Shown: positions 49,570 to 58,472 of the stretch, piece after piece
Position numbering within the stretch: position 1 is the stretch's first letter
How the letters are laid out: each line of letters opens with the position of its first letter
Source of the DNA: Deinococcus betulae
Lineage (GTDB): Bacteria; Deinococcota; Deinococci; Deinococcales; Deinococcaceae
Length of the DNA: 64,000 nt
Direction: 5' to 3'
NCBI RefSeq assembly: GCF_020166395.1
Contig: NZ_JAIQXU010000006.1
Span: forward strand, 114,206-178,205
Notes under the pieces: model-generated
The model's database searches: none
Told to the model about the DNA's origin: nothing
What the model saw: only the letters and a program-made list of their open reading frames with translations
Position numbers and translations under genes: made by a program

Positions 49570-50796
49570 ATGACTGCTTCTCTGCCCGCCGCTGCCCAGC
49601 AAGCTGTCGCTGACCTGTGGCATCCGCAGACGGTGCCCAACCCCTACCCCGCCTACGAACGGGTGCGGGCGCTCAGCGAAGGCGGCGTGCTGACCTCGGC
49701 GCTGACGGGCGGCCAGGGGGTGTTCATCACCAGTCACGCCGTGACCAGCGCGGTGCTGCGTTCTCCGGCGGCGGTGACGGGCGCCGGGTTTGAGGGGGCC
49801 GTCGGGCTCTCGGACGGCCTGCACCTGCTCCAGCACATGATGCTGTTTCACAACGGAGCGTCGCACGCCCGGCTGCGGGGGCTGGTCTCGGCCGCCTTTA
49901 CCCCGCGCGTGGTCGAGGAACAGCGCGACCTCGTGCGCGCCCTGATTGGGGAACTGCTGACCGCACTGCGCGCCCAGGGGCCGGAAGCCGACCTGGTAGA
50001 GGGCCTGGCCAATCCGCTGCCGGCGCGGGTCATCATGGGCATGCTGGGCCTGTCGGGCGAGGACGAGACCCGCTTTGTGCGCTGGTCGCAAAGCGTGGCT
50101 GACCTGCTGGGCAGTGCGGCCCAGTCTCCTGACCTGATGGCCCGCATTGACGCCGACGCCCGCGAGATGCGTGCGTATTTCCGCGACCTGGCCGACGACC
50201 TGCGCGCCCGCCCACAGCCGGGGCTGCTGTCGGCCCTGGCGGCGGTGGAAGGCGGCGGCGAGCGCCTGAGCGGCGACGAACTGCTATCCAACGCCGTGCT
50301 GCTGCTGACCGCCGGACACGAAACCACCAGCAACCTGATTCCCGGCGGCCTGCTGGAACTCTCGCGCCAGCCAGACGCCTGGGCTGCCCTGACCAAGCAG
50401 CCCCATCACCCCAATGTGGCCGACGAACTACTGCGCGTCGTTTCGCCGGTGCAGTTTGACGGCCGCCTGCTGACCGCGCCGCTGACGGTTGCCGGCCAGA
50501 CCCTGCCGGGCGGCACCTACGCCTACTTACTGCTGGGCGCCGCCAACCGCGACCCCGAGGTCTTCCCCGAGCCGGGGCGCATTGACTGGACCCGGCCCAA
50601 TAGTGCCCGTCACCTGGCCTTTGCAGCTGGGCCGCACTACTGCCTGGGGGCCAGCCTGGCGCGCCTGGAAATTACCGAGGTGTTTGCAGCGCTGGCCGGG
50701 CAGTTTCCGCAGATGCAGGTTGAGCCCGAGCCGCCATTTAAGCCCAACCCTGGGCTGCGCGGTCCCGCCCGCTTGCGGGTGCGCCTGGACGGCTGA
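49570..50796 (+). CDS. Cytochrome P450
   Basis: The 408-residue protein has the I-helix motif AGHETTSN (about residues 255-262), the ExxR motif ELLR, and the heme loop FAAGPHYCLGASLARLE (Cys about 359) of soluble bacterial P450s. MLFHNGASHARLRGL and FTPRVVEEQ are further P450 signatures. The reaction cannot be told. No redox partner gene is nearby. The upstream HTH gene suggests regulated expression. Start: ATG 49570, no clear Shine-Dalgarno. Confidence 0.95.
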   Translation: MTASLPAAAQQAVADLWHPQTVPNPYPAYERVRALSEGGVLTSALTGGQGVFITSHAVTSAVLRSPAAVTGAGFEGAVGLSDGLHLLQHMMLFHNGASHARLRGLVSAAFTPRVVEEQRDLVRALIGELLTALRAQGPEADLVEGLANPLPARVIMGMLGLSGEDETRFVRWSQSVADLLGSAAQSPDLMARIDADAREMRAYFRDLADDLRARPQPGLLSALAAVEGGGERLSGDELLSNAVLLLTAGHETTSNLIPGGLLELSRQPDAWAALTKQPHHPNVADELLRVVSPVQFDGRLLTAPLTVAGQTLPGGTYAYLLLGAANRDPEVFPEPGRIDWTRPNSARHLAFAAGPHYCLGASLARLEITEVFAALAGQFPQMQVEPEPPFKPNPGLRGPARLRVRLDG

Positions 50797-50846
50797 ACAG
50801 CAGGCCACCCCCAGCCCCTGACCGGCGGCGGCTCTGCTAGCCCTCT

Positions 50847-51665
50847 TTACGAGCGGCGTTCCAGCTTCACGTCAAAGCGGCGGCCCGACTTGCGCACATC
50901 CAGCGTAACCTGGCGGCTGCCGGCCGCGAAGACCCCGCTGGCGCGGTCGTCCCCGTACTGGGCTTTCACCGGCTGATACCCCGCTGCGCGCAGGCGGTCC
51001 GCATAGGCCACATAGACCTCGCTGAGGCGGGCGTCCTTATCAAAACGCACCTGGGTCTGTCGGGCGGCGGGGTCCAGCGTGGGCAGGGTGCCCAGTTTGC
51101 GCCGCGTCACGGCGTACTGCGCCGCGTCCGTGACCCAGCCCTGCACCGGCTTGACCACGATACTCAGGGCCTGGGCCAGTCCCTGCTGCCCCGTGACCTT
51201 CAGCGGCACTGCGCCGGTCTGGCTGGCCCCTGCCTGCGCCAGGTCCTGTACGTTGAGGGGCGACGGACTGGCGACGGCCAGTACGCGGTTGACCCCCTGA
51301 GGCAGCGTCAGCAGGAAGGGAGATTCGTCGCCCTTTTTGGGAAAGACGCGGGTGGTGTTGGCCTTGACGAAGTTGCCCTTGGCCTGCAGGCCGCCCCCCG
51401 CCAGCAGATTCACACGGCCCTGCGGGTCGATGTTGAAGAGGTACACGTAGGCGTCCTGATTGACGCGGGTGTAGAACTCCAGGTGATCGCTGGGCCCGTA
51501 GCTGGGCGTGCCGTTGCCCGAGGCGTCGCGGTTGGTCCGCACATTGACCTTCAGCGGGCCCTGCACCGGATTGACAATGATGCTCTGGGCGCTGAGCTGT
51601 GGGGCGGCGCTGGCCCACCCCAGCCCGGCCAGCAACAGCGAAATGGAAACTTTGAACAGTGTCAT
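50847..51665 (-). CDS. Secreted DUF4384 protein, 272 aa
   Basis: ATG 51665 gives a signal peptide (FKVSISLLLAGLGWASA) and has CATCCT seven bases upstream, so it is probably leaderless; the open frame begins 25 codons earlier. The DUF4384 segment LEFYTRVNQDAYVYLFNIDPQGRVNLL (about residues 60-86) is typical of surface-associated lipoproteins and toxins; the domain is found in many envelope proteins. The last 90 residues are a two-helix-and-strand domain (LSEVYVAYADRLRAAGYQP). Function unknown. Confidence 0.82.
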   Translation of the reverse strand: MTLFKVSISLLLAGLGWASAAPQLSAQSIIVNPVQGPLKVNVRTNRDASGNGTPSYGPSDHLEFYTRVNQDAYVYLFNIDPQGRVNLLAGGGLQAKGNFVKANTTRVFPKKGDESPFLLTLPQGVNRVLAVASPSPLNVQDLAQAGASQTGAVPLKVTGQQGLAQALSIVVKPVQGWVTDAAQYAVTRRKLGTLPTLDPAARQTQVRFDKDARLSEVYVAYADRLRAAGYQPVKAQYGDDRASGVFAAGSRQVTLDVRKSGRRFDVKLERRS

Positions 51666-51765
51666 GTTCGGCAGGATGGAGGCCCGCCGTGACCACAATC
51701 TGACTGCCCGTTCAGCTGGTCTGAAGACTGGGCGGGGCAATCCCTGGACCGCCGTTTCTCCTGCC

Positions 51766-54285
51766 CTACAGCCCGCCTCTGGGATTCACGTCCACCCGCA
51801 CCCGCGCTTTCCAGGTGCGGGAATCGAGCACGCGCAGCAGTTCGCCCAGCCGGGCCTCGTTGCGGGCGCGCAGAAAGAGGTGATAGGGGTACACGCCGCG
51901 CAGCCGCGCCACTGGGCTGGGCGCCGGGCCCAGCACTTCCTGGGCGGTGGCGCCGGCGCCGTGCAGGGCCGCCGCCAGGTCCTGTGCGGCGGCCTGGGCG
52001 CGCGCGGCCTCCCGGGCGCTGACCTCAATCTGGGCCAGGCGGGCGTGGGGCGGGTAGCCCAGGGCGGCGCGGGCCCGCTCCTCGGCGGCGGGGTAAGCCA
52101 GGACCCCCTGACCCTCGACCACGACCTTAAGGGCCGGGTGCTCGGCCTGAAAGGTCTGCACCACCAGCATGGGCGCGCGGGTGGGATGCCACTCCGTAAG
52201 CTGGCGCAGCAGGCGGTGGTAGCGTTCGGACGCCCGGAAATCGCTGACATTCAGCCAGGTGTCGGCCAGGGTCACGCCGATCAGGGCCAGATTGGGGGGC
52301 GCCTCCTGGGACAGGAGCAACTGGGTGCCCACGACCAGACCGGGTTCGCCGCTCAGCAGTGGCGTCAGGTCGTCCTGACGGTCTTTGTCCAGGCGGTAGA
52401 CCGGAAAGCCGGGCAGCAGCTTGCTGGCTTCCTGGGCAATCCATTCGGTGCCGGGGCCGCGTGCCTGCCACAGGCGGTCGCCGCAGCGGTCGCAGCGGTC
52501 GGGGATGGCCTCGTGGTAGCCGCACTGGTGGCAGGTCAGCTGCCGGGTCTGCTGGTGAAAGCGCAGCGGTACGTCGCAGTGGCGGCACTGCGGCGTGTGG
52601 TCGCAGGTGGGGCAGCGCAGCAGGGCGCTGTAGCCGCGCCGGGGGGCCAGCAGCGCGGCCTGCCGTCCCCGTTCCTGCACCTGCCGCAGCAGCCGCGCCA
52701 GGTCGTGACTGAGGGGATAGCCCATGCCGCTGGTGGCCTTCAGATGCACGCCCGACAGCGGGCCCAACTCGGGCTGCTCGGGGGGGTTGGCGTAGTCCAC
52801 CACATGCACGCGAGTGCGGGGCGGCGGCAACACTGCGCCGGGGTGCGGCACGCTCTCGGCAGCGGGCGCCGACCCTACGTAAGCCAGCTGCGCCTGGTGC
52901 GCCGCCGCCATGCGCGCGGCCAGATCGGGGAGAAACGCCCGGCTGCCGCTCAGCAGTTTGTGGGCGTCGCTGGCTTCTTCCAGCACCACCACCAGCCCCA
53001 GGCGCTGTAGGGGCGCCGCCAGCGCGTGCCCGCTGCCGACCACCAGCCGGGCCTCGCCCGCCCGCACCAGGGCCCAGGTGTGTTCGCGCTGGGCGTCATT
53101 CAGGCTGCCGCTGACTTGCACCGCCTGCGTGCCCGCGTGGGCCGCCAGCCCTGACAACCCGTCCCAGGCGCGGCGCAGGGTGGCGTGGTCCGGGGCCAGC
53201 ACCAGCACCCCCTGGCCCTGAGCCAAGACACCCAGCACCCGGGGGGCCAGCACGCCGTACCGGGCGGAGGCCCGGCCTCCATGCAGCCGCCACACTGTCG
53301 TCTGGGGCAGGCGATCAGGGGCGCCGGCCGGAACAGTGAGGGGCACGGCCTCTGGCAGGGTAGGCGGCGGCGCCAGGATCTCTACCGTGTCCGCCCAGCC
53401 GCGCAGCGCCAGGGTGCCGGCCTGGGTCCCGGACAGCACCACGCCGTCTGCGCTGGCGCCATTGGCCCAGGCGGCATAGGAATCGGCTGGACCGTGCTCC
53501 TGCAGCCAGGTCCAGGCCTCAGGCGGCGGGGCCTCGGTGCGCACATACGCGGCCCCACCGGCGTTCAGGGCCGCCGTGACCACGCTGTTGCTCAGGCCGG
53601 CGGCCCTGGCCCAGGCGCTCAGGGTCTCGGCCGGACCGTGCTCGCGCAGCCAGGCGCAGGCCTGGGCCTGCTTGGGAGTCAGGTGCGGGGGCACCTCGGC
53701 CGCCGCTTGAAGAACCGTCACGCTCCGCGAGGCGGGCGGCACCACGTCCAGCGCGCGGGCCTCCACAACTGTTTTCAGGCGCGGCTGTGGCGTGAAACGC
53801 TCGTCCAGCAGCCCCTGTTCGCGGATGGCGTCTAGCAGGACTGGGGCGAAGGCGGCCGCGTCGGTCCAGCGGGGGCCGGGGACTTTGCGGGCGAAGGGGC
53901 TGAGGTCCGCGTCCTCAACGGCCCGCACGAGATGGGTGCAGGCCGCCTCCCAGCCCACGCCCAGCAGGTCACCCCAGACCAGCCCCGCCGGCAGCCGGGC
54001 GTCGCGCGCCCAGTCACTCAGGCCGGTCACGGTGGCGGGCGGTACCCAGGGGCCGGCAGGGTCATCCAGCACATGCACGGCTTCGCGCAGACGGTGGGCG
54101 CCGCGTCCATCGCCGGCCCCCACCACCAGCCCCACCATCAGGTCGCCGCGCCACGGCACCAGTACCCGGCAGCCCAGCGGCGCCGGCCCTGTCCAGCCGT
54201 GCAGCGGCGCAAAATCGCACGCCACAACCGGCAGATTCACGGCCACCAGCCACGAACCGGAAGAGGGAGCGGCGGCCGGGGTCAC
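51766..54285 (-). CDS. priA: PriA-like primosome protein without helicase motifs
   Basis: The 839-residue protein keeps the PriA N-terminal domain (VNLPVVACDFAPLHGWTG), the four zinc Cys pairs (CPTC, CRHC, CHQC, CDRC around residues 540-580) and the PriA C-terminus (YPYHLFLRARNEARL). The Walker A loop normally GSGKT is missing, replaced by RLHGGRASARYGVL, and the DEEH box is LVVVLEEASDAHKLL. The same loss is known for Deinococcus PriA. It probably loads the replisome without unwinding. GTG 54285 has TAGCCT seven bases upstream and is preferred to longer frames. It lies behind the repair operon. Confidence 0.88.
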   Translation of the reverse strand: MTPAAAPSSGSWLVAVNLPVVACDFAPLHGWTGPAPLGCRVLVPWRGDLMVGLVVGAGDGRGAHRLREAVHVLDDPAGPWVPPATVTGLSDWARDARLPAGLVWGDLLGVGWEAACTHLVRAVEDADLSPFARKVPGPRWTDAAAFAPVLLDAIREQGLLDERFTPQPRLKTVVEARALDVVPPASRSVTVLQAAAEVPPHLTPKQAQACAWLREHGPAETLSAWARAAGLSNSVVTAALNAGGAAYVRTEAPPPEAWTWLQEHGPADSYAAWANGASADGVVLSGTQAGTLALRGWADTVEILAPPPTLPEAVPLTVPAGAPDRLPQTTVWRLHGGRASARYGVLAPRVLGVLAQGQGVLVLAPDHATLRRAWDGLSGLAAHAGTQAVQVSGSLNDAQREHTWALVRAGEARLVVGSGHALAAPLQRLGLVVVLEEASDAHKLLSGSRAFLPDLAARMAAAHQAQLAYVGSAPAAESVPHPGAVLPPPRTRVHVVDYANPPEQPELGPLSGVHLKATSGMGYPLSHDLARLLRQVQERGRQAALLAPRRGYSALLRCPTCDHTPQCRHCDVPLRFHQQTRQLTCHQCGYHEAIPDRCDRCGDRLWQARGPGTEWIAQEASKLLPGFPVYRLDKDRQDDLTPLLSGEPGLVVGTQLLLSQEAPPNLALIGVTLADTWLNVSDFRASERYHRLLRQLTEWHPTRAPMLVVQTFQAEHPALKVVVEGQGVLAYPAAEERARAALGYPPHARLAQIEVSAREAARAQAAAQDLAAALHGAGATAQEVLGPAPSPVARLRGVYPYHLFLRARNEARLGELLRVLDSRTWKARVRVDVNPRGGL

Positions 54286-54370
54286 ACAGCTTAGGCTAGC
54301 GTGAAGCCGGAGCGGCGGCGGTAAGCCGGGCCCTTGACGGCGGGGCCACGGGGCCTCCGCAGAGGCGGAC

Positions 54371-54916
54371 TTAACTTGGCCAGTGGCCCCCCCGCACCAG
54401 CCCGGCCACCAGCGCCGCAATGTTCCAGGCGTCGTCCACGCCCCGGTGGTGGCGGCCTTCTAACGGCAAGCCTGCGTGGGCCAGCGCCTGCGCCATGCCG
54501 GGCCGTCTTTTCAGGCCGTGGGCCTCGGTGTAGACCTTCTTGGCGTTCGTGTGACGGGAGCTGAAGGGGTACGGCACCCCGGACACAGCGCACTGCCCCT
54601 GAAACTGCTTGCGGTCGTAGTCGCCCCAACTGGCCCAGGGCCGGGAATCGGCATGGAACTCGCGGCGCAGGGTCTCGCAGGCCTCTCGGAAGCTCAGGCC
54701 TTCCGACACCGTTTCCGGCGTCAGGCCCGTCAGCTCGGTGCAAAAGGCGCCCACAGCCGAGCGCTCCGGCCGCACCAGCAAGGCGCGGCGCTCCACGCGC
54801 TCTAGGGTGGTCAGGTCCAGCACGCACACGCCCACTTCAATGATCTCGTTCACCTGGCCGGGCGGCGGTGGGCCAGCCCAGCAGGTCGCCTCCACATCAA
54901 TGACGTTCAGGAGCAC
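54371..54916 (-). CDS. DEDDh 3'-5' exonuclease
   Basis: The 181-residue protein has the DnaQ/ERI1-type order: VIDVEATCW (DxE), GVCVLDL, FCTELTGLTPE, WGDYDRKQF (second Asp), and HRGVDDAWNIAALVA (His, Asp). It resembles the KapD/ERI-1 branch, which trims RNA or DNA 3' ends. GTG 54916 lies ten bases inside the upstream nucleotidyltransferase gene, a sign of coupling. In the operon it may trim ends before ligation. Confidence 0.88.
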   Translation of the reverse strand: MLLNVIDVEATCWAGPPPPGQVNEIIEVGVCVLDLTTLERVERRALLVRPERSAVGAFCTELTGLTPETVSEGLSFREACETLRREFHADSRPWASWGDYDRKQFQGQCAVSGVPYPFSSRHTNAKKVYTEAHGLKRRPGMAQALAHAGLPLEGRHHRGVDDAWNIAALVAGLVRGGHWPS

Positions 54917-55683
54917 GGCAGTTCTCCCAGGCGCACTGCGACCACCCAGTCGCTGACCGCGCGGCGCACCTCTTCAGGGACGGCCCCAGGCAGCTGGGTC
55001 GTGGTCTGCGCGTCTTCAAGCAGGGCAACCAGCCGCTGGTGTTCGGCGTGGTAGGTCTCCAGCGGAGCAGGTAGAGGCTCAGCTTCGTGCCCACCGCGCT
55101 TCAGGCCCAGCAGGTCGGTCAGGAACGGCAGGCGGGCATCCTCGTTCAGCCGCTCTAGATTGGCTTCTACTTCGCCGGTTTTCAGCAGATGCAGACCTGT
55201 TAGCACGGTGCGAAAGGCGTACAGCAGCGGCTTGACACGCGGCACAGCCTCTTTTTCCAGCAGGCGCCACTGGTTGGCTGTAAAGCCCAGGTAGTGGTGG
55301 GCATGGTGGCGGGTCAGCACCCCCGGTGCCAGTGCCCGCAGCGACGCATGGGCAGGCGAGGTGTGAATGATCAGCGGCGAGAGCAGCTGCTCCAGCACGT
55401 ACCCGTTGCGCTTCAGCAGCAAGCCCGCAAACTTATGGGCGTCGTGGGTCACGAGATCAAGCTCGACCGTGCCGTCGTTCTGGTCCAGCGTGTGGGTTTC
55501 GGCCTGGGCCTCTAGCCCCAAGACCTCGCGCACGCCCAGCACATGCACGCCGCGCAGGTCCCAGTCGCTGTCAGCGCTGGGAAAGCCGTACAGATGCGCG
55601 CCACTGACCGTGGCAAAGACCAGCGGCCAGGGGTGGTCGGCGGCGGCCGCCGTCAATTGAGAGGGAAAGGTCACAACGTCCAT
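54907..55683 (-). CDS. RlaP-type nucleotidyltransferase (pol-beta superfamily), paralogue 1
   Basis: The motif VSGAHLYGFPSADSDWDLRGVHV (about residues 25-47) is the GSxxYG...SDxDxRG core of the RNA-ligase-associated pol-beta family; the two Asp bind metal. The C-terminal helical part (LLKRNGYVLEQLLSPLIIH, YLGFTANQWRLL, VKPLLYAFRTVLTGLHLL) is standard. The start overlaps the HD-kinase end by 13 bases. It could add a nucleotide to RNA or protein, activating ends for repair. A second paralogue lies upstream of the ligase. Confidence 0.88.
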   Translation of the reverse strand: MDVVTFPSQLTAAAADHPWPLVFATVSGAHLYGFPSADSDWDLRGVHVLGVREVLGLEAQAETHTLDQNDGTVELDLVTHDAHKFAGLLLKRNGYVLEQLLSPLIIHTSPAHASLRALAPGVLTRHHAHHYLGFTANQWRLLEKEAVPRVKPLLYAFRTVLTGLHLLKTGEVEANLERLNEDARLPFLTDLLGLKRGGHEAEPLPAPLETYHAEHQRLVALLEDAQTTTQLPGAVPEEVRRAVSDWVVAVRLGELPCS

Positions 55684-56933
55684 GATTCTCCTTCCGGGCC
55701 ACGCAGGATGACCTCGTGGGCCTCGGTGACGTCGGGAAAGTCCAGTGCGCGGAACTGGTCGGCCAGCACGGCGGCGGGCACTGGACGCTCGCGGGCGGCG
55801 TTGCGAGCGGCCGCCAGCCGGGGCGGCGTCCAGGCCACCACAATGCGGGTCAGAGCGCCGTAATCGCGGCCCAGCCCTAGCACCCCCGCGCGGCCGTCAC
55901 GGCGCAGGCTGGTGGCGTCCCAGACCACATGGGCCTGACGGCGCAGCCCAGCGCGCAGGGCCTCGCGGGCGGCCTGCATGACCTGGCCACCCACCTTGGC
56001 ATCGTGGCGGCCTCCGCCCAGCTGCGCGCGTAGGGCGTCCAGACTGACCACCTCGGCACCCGTAAACTCGGCGGCCAGGCTGCTTTTGCCGCTGCCACTG
56101 GGGCCGCACAGCACAGTCAGTTGCGGAAAGCCGCGCCGGGCGGCGTCCTGCACCCGTGCCGCCGCTTCGTGGGGGGTATGGATGAGGCCCGCCGTCCAGT
56201 CCGCCCAGCCGCGTCCGGTCGCCAGCGCCAGCAGGTCGGGGGAGGCCCCTTGCAGCAGGGCCGCCACCTCGGCCTGGAAGGTCGCCAGAGGGTTGGCCCC
56301 GTCCCAGACGCCCAAGTCCTGCGCGGCCAGGTCCAGCAGGTCGGCGGTGTCCTCGCCGCGCGCCGCGTCGCCACTCAGGACCACGCGGCCACGGGCGTCG
56401 GCGCGGGCCAGCTGGGTCAGGGCCGGCAGCGGCACCCGCCGGGCCAGGGCGGGCACGCCCCGCGCCCAGTCCCCCTCCAGCGCCCGGTGCAGGCTGTGGT
56501 GTTCGGCGACCAGCGGCAGCACTTTTAGCAGCAGGTCGGGCGGCAAACCCGCGTCCAGCAGCCGGAACGACAAATAGTCCCGGCCGCGCCGCGCGTGTCG
56601 GGGCGAACGGATGCGGAGGGCGCCGTTCTCGTCCTCTTCCTCACGGGTGGTCAGCGCCTTGCCCACATCGTGCAGGGCCGCGGCCAGGATGAGGGCGGCG
56701 CGGTCGTCGCCCCGCAGGTCTGCGGCGTCGGCCAGCTCATGAGTGCGCTCTACCACCAGCGCGCTGTGGGCTGCCACCGACCCTTCCGCGTGCCACTGGG
56801 GGTCCTGGGGTGTGCCCGGCAGGCGGGCCAGCAGGGGCAGCACGGGCGTCAGGGCGGCACTGATGGTCTCAAAGTGCAGCGGCCGGCCTTCCCCAATCAG
56901 GGGCAGGAGGTCAGGCAGGGTCAGGGCGCTCAT
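55671..56933 (-). CDS. HD phosphohydrolase fused to polynucleotide-kinase-like ATPase
   Basis: Residues 1-240 are an HD domain (HAEGSVAAH, ALHDVGKALTT, VAEHHSLHRAL). Residues 270-420 are a kinase domain with P-loop LCGPSGSGKSS, VVSLDALRAQLGG and a C-terminal RIVVAWTPPRLAAARNAARER lid. The fold matches the HD-PNKP protein DRB0098 of D. radiodurans, which has kinase and phosphatase activity on ends. ATG overlaps the PARG stop by four bases (ATGA). Together the domains could convert 5'-OH and 2',3'-cyclic phosphate ends to ligatable ones. Confidence 0.9.
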   Translation of the reverse strand: MSALTLPDLLPLIGEGRPLHFETISAALTPVLPLLARLPGTPQDPQWHAEGSVAAHSALVVERTHELADAADLRGDDRAALILAAALHDVGKALTTREEEDENGALRIRSPRHARRGRDYLSFRLLDAGLPPDLLLKVLPLVAEHHSLHRALEGDWARGVPALARRVPLPALTQLARADARGRVVLSGDAARGEDTADLLDLAAQDLGVWDGANPLATFQAEVAALLQGASPDLLALATGRGWADWTAGLIHTPHEAAARVQDAARRGFPQLTVLCGPSGSGKSSLAAEFTGAEVVSLDALRAQLGGGRHDAKVGGQVMQAAREALRAGLRRQAHVVWDATSLRRDGRAGVLGLGRDYGALTRIVVAWTPPRLAAARNAARERPVPAAVLADQFRALDFPDVTEAHEVILRGPEGESWTL

Positions 56934-57766
56934 CGGCTGTCCAGTGCCGCCCGGAACGCCCGCAGGGTGGACTGTCCCGGCTGCCGGTCATAGACCGCGA
57001 AGGTCACCCTCTCGAAGGAACCGTGGGCTTCCGTCTCCAGCAGCTCACGGAAGGTGGTCGCCACCTCGGCCGGGTCATTCTGAAACACGCCGCAGCCCCA
57101 GGCGCCCAGCACCAACCGGGTCTGTCCCGTCAGGGCCGCCGCTCCCAGCACCAACGCGGCGCGGCGGCGCAGCACCGGGAGAACCTCCGCCTGGCGCCCC
57201 GGTTCGTTCTGGGCCACGGCGCCGGCATTGGGGGCGGGGGCCGTCACGACGTTCACCAGCACGGGCTGGGGCAGCAGCGCGCCTTCATCGTCCCGGAAGA
57301 CCGTCACCTGGGGGCTGTAAATCAGATGGTCGGTGTACAGCGTGGACTGCTCGTGGCGGTTGGCGGCATAATAGCCCGCCACCTGCGGCTGGGTCAGCGA
57401 CAGGTAGAGGGCGCTGCACCGGCACAGGTCTTCTTCCTGCGACAGGCTGCCCTTCAAAAAGCCGTCGCCAGGGTTCCGCGCCGAGGCAAAGTTGAGAGCC
57501 AGCACGTCATGGCCCTGGGCACGCAGGCGCCGGGCCGCTGCAAAGGTGGTTTCGCCCGTGACCTCAGTCTGGGTAGAAAACTGATCGCGCCGCTCGTGCA
57601 GGGCCGCCCGCAGCAGTGGAGCGTCGGCCGGCCTGAACAGGCGGGTGCCCTCCAGCAGGGGGCGCAGGTCGGGGAGGCTCACCCGCTCTTCTCCGGCCAG
57701 ATATCCACCCTGGTCCAGCAGGCGCAGCGTGTCCTGGGCCATCTGAACTCGGCCCGCACTGTTCAT
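56930..57766 (-). CDS. Microbial PARG / TIGR02452 macro domain protein
   Basis: The 278-residue protein has the family core VLALNFASARNPGDGFLKGSLSQEEDLCRCSALY (about residues 92-126), where the QEE catalytic pair is intact and the usual GGG is GDG. QTRLVLGAWGCGVFQNDPAEVA is the second signature. Such proteins hydrolyse poly- or mono-ADP-ribose bonds. It corresponds to DRB0099. ATGA overlaps at both ends couple it to the ligase and the HD-kinase. ADP-ribose removal from nucleic-acid ends is an attractive role. Confidence 0.88.
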   Translation of the reverse strand: MNSAGRVQMAQDTLRLLDQGGYLAGEERVSLPDLRPLLEGTRLFRPADAPLLRAALHERRDQFSTQTEVTGETTFAAARRLRAQGHDVLALNFASARNPGDGFLKGSLSQEEDLCRCSALYLSLTQPQVAGYYAANRHEQSTLYTDHLIYSPQVTVFRDDEGALLPQPVLVNVVTAPAPNAGAVAQNEPGRQAEVLPVLRRRAALVLGAAALTGQTRLVLGAWGCGVFQNDPAEVATTFRELLETEAHGSFERVTFAVYDRQPGQSTLRAFRAALDSR

Positions 57767-58389
57767 GCCTCCCCCTTCAGGCCGTTGGCCTCCACAGGTT
57801 TGCTCAGCCAGTGGGCGTCCGTCTGGACGTGGTCACGCCGCACCCACTTGGCCACGCGCCGCCCGAACTCGGCGTAAGGCACGGCGCCGGTCACGCGCAC
57901 CACATAGCCTTCCATCTGGTCCGTGTCAATGGTCAGTGCCCGCAGCGCCGCCTCGTCCCACGGGCCCCGGTACAGCTCGCGTGGGGTGGGCAGCGACAGG
58001 CGCGCCGCCCAGGCCCGCACCTCGTCCCAGGGCCGCGAGATATTCTCGTCGTCCCAGACTGAGAACAGGTAGAAGTAGCCGTCCAGCGCCTCGTAGCGCA
58101 GGCTGTGAACGGCGTACACGTTCTCGCCGCACAGCCGCCAGCCGGGCGGAATCTCGTGCCCGATGCGGCCCCGCTCGGCCTTCACCCAGGTGCGCGACGG
58201 GTGGGGCCGCGTGTCCAGGCTGCGGGCGTGCAGGTCGCCCCGGTAGAGGCTGGTGTTTTCGCCGTCCAGTTTCTCGGTCACCACGACCTCCTGCCCGGCC
58301 AGGCCAGAGAGGTCAGGAATGCGGCGGTCGTCGTTTTGCAGTCCGGGCGACCAGGGCAGGTGGGGGGTAGAGGGGTATTTGGTTCGCAT
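57763..58389 (-). CDS. ATP-dependent RNA/DNA ligase (Rnl-type), DRB0100-like
   Basis: The 208-residue ligase has the nucleotidyltransferase core: motif I TEKLDGENTSLYRG (catalytic Lys about 40), motif III LDGYFYLFSVWD, motif IV EGYVVRV and motif V AKWVRRDH. It is short (single domain). It matches DRB0100 of D. radiodurans, which is strongly induced after radiation and called DdrP in the literature, as I recall. Substrate, RNA or nicked DNA/RNA hybrids, is not decided by sequence. It leads the five-gene coupled operon; TAGCCT lies 19 bases before the ATG. Confidence 0.9.
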   Translation of the reverse strand: MRTKYPSTPHLPWSPGLQNDDRRIPDLSGLAGQEVVVTEKLDGENTSLYRGDLHARSLDTRPHPSRTWVKAERGRIGHEIPPGWRLCGENVYAVHSLRYEALDGYFYLFSVWDDENISRPWDEVRAWAARLSLPTPRELYRGPWDEAALRALTIDTDQMEGYVVRVTGAVPYAEFGRRVAKWVRRDHVQTDAHWLSKPVEANGLKGEA

Positions 58390-58472
58390 CGGGGATCACT
58401 GAGGGGAAGGCTAGCGGAGGAGCAGAGTCCCACACATCGGCCAGAAATGAACTTGGGGCCAGGTGTTCTGGC

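Noticed and set aside
58390..58472. Search for a radiation response motif upstream of the ligase gene.
   Set aside because: No TTATG...CATAA-type palindrome found in this gap or before the second RlaP gene.
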